This document shows, one piece after another, positions 58,134-64,000 of a stretch of DNA of 64,000 nt. The translations under genes and the position numbers were made by a program. Every line of letters begins with the position of its first letter. The first letter of the stretch is position 1. This DNA comes from Triticum aestivum (lineage: Eukaryota > Streptophyta > Magnoliopsida > Poales > Poaceae): positions 293,957,160-294,021,159 of the forward strand of contig NC_057814.1 in the NCBI RefSeq assembly GCF_018294505.1, in the 5' to 3' direction. The notes under the pieces are model-generated. The model did no database searches. It was not told the origin of the DNA and saw only the letters and a list, made by a program, of their open reading frames with translations.

Positions 58134-58441
58134 TTGTTTCTCCGTTCCAACCCAGCCATGTACACAAGCCCTGGCCGTACGTATGCGCGAGTAGGCGTTC
58201 GAGACCCTGCCCGTATGTACGTACGTTGCCGTATTTTCTTTCTTGCACCCTGGCCGCTGTACGTACGTGTACATGCTACATGCACGCCTCTACTACGGCA
58301 CGTACATGCCTCTACTACAACACGTGCGCGCCTCTACATTGACTAGTATATATGTACGTACACGTTCGCGACCAGAATGACAACGCTACGTACGCTTCGA
58401 CTAGGTGGGTCCCGACTGTCAGGCACTTCCTTGCCTGCGAA

Positions 58442-58800
58442 GATGTAGCTGGTGGGTCCCAGCAGTCAGGGGGGCGAATCGTTTTGTTTTTTTTCCCGGA
58501 CACACTTCCTTGCGTGCGAAGGTGTAGCTGCTGGGTCCCAGCAGTCAGGGGGGAATCGTTTTGTTTTGTTTGCCCGGACGCACTTCCTTGCGTGCGAAGA
58601 TGTAGCTGGTGGGTCCCAGCAGTCAGGGGGGCGAATCGTTTTTTTTCGGACGCACTTCCTTGTGTGCGAAGATGTAGCTGGTGGGTCCTAGCAGTGAGGG
58701 GGCGAATCGTTTTTTTTTCGGACGCACTTCCTTGCGTGCGAAGATGTAGCTGGTGGGTCCCAGCAGTTAGGGGGAAATGTTTTTTTGCGAAATACAGTAG
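58442..58800. repeat. 72-79-bp tandem repeat, five copies
   Basis: GATGTAGCTGGTGGGTCCC-type units start at 58442, 58521, 58599, 58671 and 58743. Each continues with AGCAGTCAGGGGG, a T-rich run and GGACGCACTTCCTTG. Length varies through the T run. The long plus-strand ORF across it follows the repeat and is not a gene. Confidence 0.85.
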
Positions 58801-60059
58801 CCCTTCTGGTGGGTCCCCGCTGTCAGATGGAGGAATAATTATTTTACGCGTAATAAGGAGGCACTTCCTTGCTGCGGCCGTGGACCCAGCTGTCAGCCTC
58901 TCCACGTACAGTCCACGTCCGATGGAAGCCATTCCTTGACCACGTTGACCATGCCGCGCCGAGAGCACCAGGGCGGTGGACGACGGCGAGGCCTAGGAAG
59001 GGGACGACGCGTAGCCGGGGAAGACGCGGCAGTGGATGCCCACGCGTAGAGGAGTATGAAGGTTCACTCGTTCGGCTGCGGTGTGAGGCTGCCGTCGCCG
59101 CAGAATAACAGGGGGTGTGGGTGCGTAGAGGGATGGCCTGGCCAGCGGTGGGAGTAGTAGGGGGCGGTGAGGCCTCCGCAGCATCACAGCCGGCCATGGG
59201 TGGCAGGAGCAGGCGGCACGACCGGCGCTGCTTTGGGCGGCTGGAGCAAGAAGACCAGAGGTTGAAGAAGCACTACGGCCGTTGGATAGACATCGTATGG
59301 TCACTGGAGCTAGAATCGTTCATATATTGACTAAAGTTGACAAAGGCCTCCGTCCCAGTCAACTTAGTAGGCCCAGAAGTCAGCCTCCCACCAAGGTGGG
59401 TCCCAGCTAGCAGGGGTTATTCATTTTTTTGTGCGTAATAAGGAGGCACTTCCGGTGGGTCCGAGCTGACAGCGGGGGGAACGTTTTTTTCGTGAAATAC
59501 GGTGGCCTGTCCTGTGGGTCCCAGTAGTTAGGGGGGAACGTTTTTTTTCATGAAATACTGGTGGCCCGTCCGGTGGGTCCCTGCTGTCAGGTGGAGGAAT
59601 AATTATTTTCCGCGTAATAAGGAGGCACTTCCTTGCGGCTGCCGTGGACCCAGCTGTCAGCCTCTCCACGTACAGTACTCTTCCGATGGAAGTCGGTCGT
59701 TGACCACATTGACCACGCCGCGCTGAGAGCACCACGGCGGTGGATGACGGCGAGGCCTAGGAAGGGGACGACGCGGAGCTGGGGAAGACGCGGCAGTGGA
59801 AGCCCGCGCGGAGAGGAGTACAAGGGTTCACCGGTTTTGCTGCGGTGTGAGGTTGCCGTCGCCGCAGAATAACAGGGGGTGTGGGTGAGTAGAGGGATGC
59901 CCTGGCCAGCGGTGGGACTAGTAGGGGGCACTGAGGCCTGCGCGGCAGCACAGCCTGCCACGGGAGGCAGGATTAGGCGGTCCCGCCGGCGCTGCTTTGG
60001 CAGCTGGAGCAAGAAGATCAGAGATTTAAGAAACACGACGGCCGTTGGATTGACATCCA
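58785..60059. repeat. Direct duplication of about 510 bp (58785-59295 and 59548-60059)
   Basis: The two blocks lie 763-764 bp apart and match along most of their length (from GAGGAATAATTATTTT to GGCCGTTGGAT). A third, more divergent relative lies at about 60740-61060 (from CCTCTCCACGTAC to GAAACACGAC). No recognised protein is encoded; conserved ORFs on either strand (for example 58869-59108 and 59633-59872) are GC-rich and unconvincing. Origin unknown, possibly part of the CACTA interior or promoter-type repeats. Confidence 0.8.
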
Positions 60060-60065
60060 ACGGTT

Positions 60066-60735
60066 ACGTATTCTAGAATCGTTTGTTGACGTATATAATA
60101 ACTAAAAAAATCTTGCATACACCTCAAATAAACAGGCCCACAAGTCAGACCACTCCCTCTTTTTTTAATAATTTATATATAGCTCATGGCAACTTCTTAT
60201 GCAATTTATTGCAGTCTTTTTTTTGGTTGGCCAGGGCCAATTTCACATATTTCTGTGGGTTCCAAACTATTTTTAATACCGAAATGTCGAGCCAGATTTA
60301 AAGTACTTTGAAGATATATTTAAATTAGGTTAATGCCCAGTGAAATAGGAGTCTGAAAATGTGAAAAAATTCAGAAATTATAAAGTAATTGCCAATTTGT
60401 CATCTGTTTTTATATTTACAACCCATTTCATATTACTTTCAACATTTGCAGGCATCTTGAAAGAGTTGCAGCCCATCAGGGCGTAGAAAAATAAGTAGGA
60501 CTGGATTGGGTATTCTTCAAAAAAAATAAACTGGGCTCATTTTCACAAAGAAAAAATAGCTGGGCTGGTCACATGGTGAACATAAAATATAAGCCTGGGC
60601 TAGACGAGCCACAACCCAGTTCAAACCCTGCTCCGTCTCAACAATACCAAACAAAAAAAATACTGCTCGAGTAGCTACGTCCCAGGTGTCAGCCGATCTT
60701 GTGTTGTTCTCTTGTCTATTGACTATATACGCTCA
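60066..60735. other. AT-rich intergenic stretch, nothing recognised
   Basis: No ORF of note, no terminal repeats and no RNA gene seen. Poly-A/T runs only. Confidence 0.5.
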
Positions 60736-61097
60736 CAATGTCGTGGGTCCCAGATGTCAGGAAAACACTAGGAGGAAGCATTTTATTTTTCCATACGCTG
60801 ACGTGGTGGGCCCCTACTATCATCCTCTCCACGTACTTCTGCCGATTCCTGTTGTTTGTTGACCATGTTGACAACGCGAGAGGGCGGCGCCGCGGCGAGC
60901 GCACCAAAGTGCGCAAAGGACGTCGGCGTTAACGATTTAGGAGACGGTGGGGCGGCGATGCATGCGCTGAGGCGCAGCCAGCCGTGAGAGGCGGAAGTAG
61001 GCGGCCCTGCCAGCGCTGGTTTGGTTTTGGCGGCTGGAGGAAGACAGGACTGAAGAAACACGACAGACTGTAAAAGCAGCAGGAGTACTTAACAACC

Positions 61098-62713
61098 TTA
61101 ACTGAAACCAGCAGGGGCACTTAACAACCAAAGCTGAAAGCAGTATGAGTACTTATACAGGTTCAACAGTACAAAGCACGCCTCGAACAGTGCTACTTTG
61201 CCTACAGTTAACCAAGGGTGAGGCTGCCAAGCCCCAGGACAAGGCCCAGGCGCACCCCGCGCATCCACAACCTTCTGAAAGCGGCTTCCTCTCGCAACAT
61301 GGTCAATAAACAGGATATTCGCTTTAGAGCCATGGAAAAGCATGAACATAATCTTCTGCCCTATTCTCCAAGATGGACGGGCCTTCATTATTTGAGACCA
61401 CCCATGAATAAGTATCTTTTCACCTCCAAGGGGAATTGAGTAGGTCGACATAAACATCATGTTGTGACCAAGCGCAAGTCTGACCCGACCATGGTGAGGC
61501 ATCTGTATAGGAACAATAGAACTCGGCAGTTCCTGTTTCAAGAAGATCACAGCTGTAAAACTGTGTATAAGCAATAGTTTATGAACAACATATATAACAG
61601 AAAATAGCTCGTACCATAAGTTTCTCGACACAGTTGGACCTGTTCAACGAGTGCAGCAGTGGCACACATATCCCAGGTGGCCTTCCACCATTGAAACGCC
61701 CCACGAGGACCTCAAGACGATCAATAAAGTGTAGGAACTTGTGGATGTCGATCCATTCAACTTCAGTGCCATTAGTAACAGCCGAGTTATTACAGAGTAA
61801 CAAACGAGCAGACTGCTTAACTCTGAAAAAACCTACACGTGCCACCAATTATAAGAAAATATTAGTTAGAAGTAGTATCTTCATGAGAGATTCGTTGCTA
61901 CTTCCAAAGTTAAATTGTGATTAGTTAGACAAAATAGGTGGATTAAGAAGTAATTGAGGCAACAAGCAAGAACCAGATACAAAACTAACATGGATGAACA
62001 ATTGGAATGGCGTCGGGGTGGAAGATCGCAGTGAAGATGAGACCAGGTTCTGCTATTTCCATCAACATTCGTGCGCCAACTTTCAGTCTGTAACACTTGA
62101 GAAAGTTTAAAGCAGCGATCTTCTTGGTTCATGAACCCAACTCGGAACTTATATCCATGGCTTGTCTTCACTGTGACCATTAAACTAGTGTATTCAGTTA
62201 TGGCAGGGCCGAGCATCTTGAGTACATGTGTTCTGGCAGAGCAAATAATACACTGCAGGAAAAATAATATGAGAACACAGCATGTTCAAAAAAACCCCAC
62301 CCTCCCGGATAGAAAAGAGGATTCTAGGAACATACTGTGCGCGTTTCAAAATGCTGTGTTAGGATGAGAAGGAACAAGTGTGGCGTCTCGCCGAGGGCGC
62401 AGAAACCTGTAGGGTACTCGCACTTTGGGCACTTCAAATGAAACACACTAGATTCAGTAGGAAGAAAAATGCATGAACGGCGGCGGCTGCCATCCTAGGA
62501 TTACCTACGACCAAGGGACTTGGATTTATCGGGGATGGATGAAGAATTCATACCTGGTTCTCCATGAGAAAACCCTATGCAATCGCCGAGAGGGGGTTTT
62601 CTCTGAACAAGCAGACGAGGGAGAAGGGGATTCAGGCCCAGTGAAATATTGCCGCTTCGTCCGTCCAGCTTACTGCTAAAGCTGGAAAGGGGGGTTGTGA
62701 TTTGACGGCTCAT
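61098..62713 (-). pseudogene. Five-exon host gene with B3-like regions, one frameshift
   Basis: GT-AG boundaries with matching phases give exons 62713-62505, 62447-62336, 62252-61990, 61820-61615 and 61532-61098 (introns of 57, 83, 169 and 82 bp). The start is uncertain; an internal ATG (M-N-S-S-S-I-P) in exon 1 is equally possible. Exons 2-3 carry H-L-K-C-P-K-C and C-I-I-C, a possible zinc pair, then Y-K-F-R-V-G-F. One extra base near 62108-62117 shifts into N-F-L-K-C-Y-R-L-K-V-G-A-R-M. Exon 5 has L-P-S-S-I-V-P-I-Q-M-P, I-L-I-H-G-W-S-Q-I and R-I-G-Q-K-I-M-F, a B3-like order. The last 60 residues read into short repeats. A relative of the B3 gene next door; a sequencing error instead of a true frameshift is possible. 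Confidence 0.5.
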
Positions 62714-63365
62714 TGGGCATTACTGCGGCGCTACGACCGGGGTGTGTCTACCGTGAAGTTGTGCACTCTAATTTGTGCATATGGCACGTGGTCCCCGTTG
62801 CCGGTTGCCCCACATATCAGTGAAAGGAAGTAGAAAGACAGGAGTAACTAGTTACACATAAATATATATTTTGACAGAGAGATACTCCCTCTGTAAAGAA
62901 ATATACAAATCTTTTATATCACAGTCTCACCTTGCCGAGAAATATACTCCCTCTGCAACGCACGGGCATTATGGGGGTTCAGATTTTTTTTATGGGGGTT
63001 CAGCTGAGAATATAATACTCAGATAGGCTCACGGTTCTGGACTTTGGGCCGCAGGCCAACCCTGCATGTTTGGGGGCCCATGTGTTCTACCTCAGCGCTT
63101 TTCATATTGCAAGCGATCGGTACGGCGCTGGTTTTAGATGCTGTCGCAAGGCGAATACACAAAATTGAATAAAGCACGGCAGCTGTTGGAATGAAATCGA
63201 ACGATAGTTCCTAACCAGCAATCAGAGTTGCAATTCTATCAACAATATACCATGTGATAAATAATACTGTTGTACTACGTATACACATAGGACACTTGTT
63301 TCACCATGCCAGATTATTACATCAAAATCTCTCGGAGGATAGATCAGTTCGGCAGTTGCGTGCTG
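62714..63365. other. Intergenic region with stowaway-like MITE remnant
   Basis: TACTCCCTCTGTAAAGAAATATA near 62882 is a typical stowaway terminal sequence. A second TACTCCCTCTG lies near 62947 in the same direction, so no complete inverted pair is present. The rest holds no gene that I can support. It contains the promoter side of the gene at 61098-62713 and the 3' side of the B3 gene. Confidence 0.45.
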
Positions 63366-64000
63366 CTACTGAAGAATTTCAAAGTTGATTTGGACCAGCT
63401 CTCCTTGCCGAGAAAGTTCGATTTTGACATCATCCCCTACTGCAAGATATGATTTAGATTTGAACCTTGACCATCCTTTAGCATCAATCATCATGCGACC
63501 ATCCTTTGTACTTACAGTATATTGAGCAGGTTCATTCACACCAAGGCTGCGCATGGTAAGAGAAACTTGGCCGCGGTCGCCCGGATTGTTGAACGACTCC
63601 CTCATTGCTCTAGGAATTCTCTGTTTGCAAACAAGAAGACATACCCAAACAGTTAGATCAACACAGTGAATCATGTGAAACAACATGGAAAGAAAAAAGA
63701 ACGAAGCACTTGTGCGGCCAATGCTTACCAAGAAGGTGGACATGTCGGTTTTTGTAAGGACTTTGGTATATGAAGTGCGAACTGCAGCCCAGTCTGTTGC
63801 CGGTGCAACTGCACGGGCCAGAGCAGATGCAAGTGCAAGTGTTGGTGCAGGTGCCGAAGCCGCTGCTGCTGCCGGAGATGGTGCTCCTTGTAGAGCTGGT
63901 GCTGGTGTCGGAGCAGGTGCCGGTGTCGATGCCCGATCCTCCAGTAGATCAGACTGATCCGCGGACGCGGTCGGTGCCCAATCCTCAGCTGGATCAGACT
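63366..64000 (-). CDS. B3-domain protein, 3' part (two exons visible, 5' end outside window)
   Basis: Exons 64000-63729 and 63620-63366 join in phase across a 108-bp intron (donor TTG|GTAAGC, acceptor AAACAG|AGA). The first exon is open to the window edge. It encodes an acidic stretch and a long Pro/Ala linker (A-P-A-P-T-P-A-P-A), then Y-T-K-V-L-T-K-T-D-M-S-T-F-L. The second exon continues R-I-P-R-A-M-R-E-S-F, Q-V-S-L-T-M-R, I-D-A-K-G-W-S-R-F and A-V-G-D-D-V-K-I-E-L and ends at TAG 63366-63368. This is a complete B3 DNA-binding domain at the C-terminus. B3 proteins are plant nuclear transcription factors; the REM group is the closest guess. No defect is seen in the visible part. Confidence 0.85.
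   Translation of the reverse strand, partial: SDPAEDWAPTASADQSDLLEDRASTPAPAPTPAPALQGAPSPAAAAASAPAPTLALASALARAVAPATDWAAVRTSYTKVLTKTDMSTFLVSIGRTSASFFFLSMLFHMIHCVDLTVWVCLLVCKQRIPRAMRESFNNPGDRGQVSLTMRSLGVNEPAQYTVSTKDGRMMIDAKGWSRFKSKSYLAVGDDVKIELSRQGELVQINFEILQ

Noticed and set aside
58315..58968. Long ORFs on both strands in 58.3-59.2 kb
   Set aside because: They track a 72-79-bp tandem repeat and a GC-rich duplicated block; no domain or codon evidence.

Overview
The window is a slice of a large, repeat-rich grass genome, most likely Triticeae (wheat, Aegilops, barley or rye). The main evidence is long LTR retrotransposons nested inside one another, a CACTA transposon end, stowaway-like sequence, and plant B3-domain genes with short GT-AG introns at the right edge. 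About 61 kb is transposon. Only the last 3 kb looks like host gene space. Three N runs (33479-33852, 41881-42164, 57392-57791) show it is an assembled draft. Family names given from memory are unverified. Layout by nesting: (1) The outermost visible element is a plus-strand Gypsy whose protease lies at 52350-53036. No reverse transcriptase follows it, and it carries an antisense, apparently intron-containing ORF at 54312-56415. A CACTA element cuts that ORF at 56416. (2) A minus-strand Gypsy fragment (50973-52349, LTR plus gag) sits in that protease. (3) A Tat-lineage Gypsy sits in the fragment. Visible are its integrase C-terminus (7167-7417), a spacer, an antisense AT-hook plus B3-like ORF (48957-49739) and its 3' LTR (50084-50972). 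(4) The Tat element was entered twice: by a minus-strand Copia (1-7166, 5' LTR, gag and most of pol) and by an Athila-lineage Gypsy (8000-48582). The Athila element has both LTRs and near-identical 5-bp target duplications. (5) The Athila element was itself entered twice. One insertion is an 18.9-kb tandem array of a gag-only, non-autonomous Athila-like element (12029-30965: five LTRs, four internal regions, one CTAAT duplication outside). The other is a minus-strand chromodomain Gypsy (31578-42778) with an extra ORF ahead of gag. No visible retrotransposon polyprotein is intact; stops and frameshifts interrupt all of them. The Athila gag-pro-RT-RNaseH-integrase reading is recovered only by joining 9622-12028, 30966-31577 and 42779-44698. 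The non-autonomous array shares the Athila element's tRNA-Asp primer site and a small hairpin before the polypurine tract, so it was probably mobilised by relatives of that element. To the right, 56416-61060 holds the CACTA end, a 71-bp minisatellite, 72-79-bp repeats and a duplicated block of about 510 bp. At 61098-62713 a five-exon minus-strand gene with B3-like regions carries one frameshift. At 63366-64000 is the 3' end of a canonical B3-domain gene. The items most worth following are the tandem gag-only array with its four constant-loop hairpins, the antisense B3/AT-hook ORF with its own TATA box, and the pre-gag ORF of the chromovirus.
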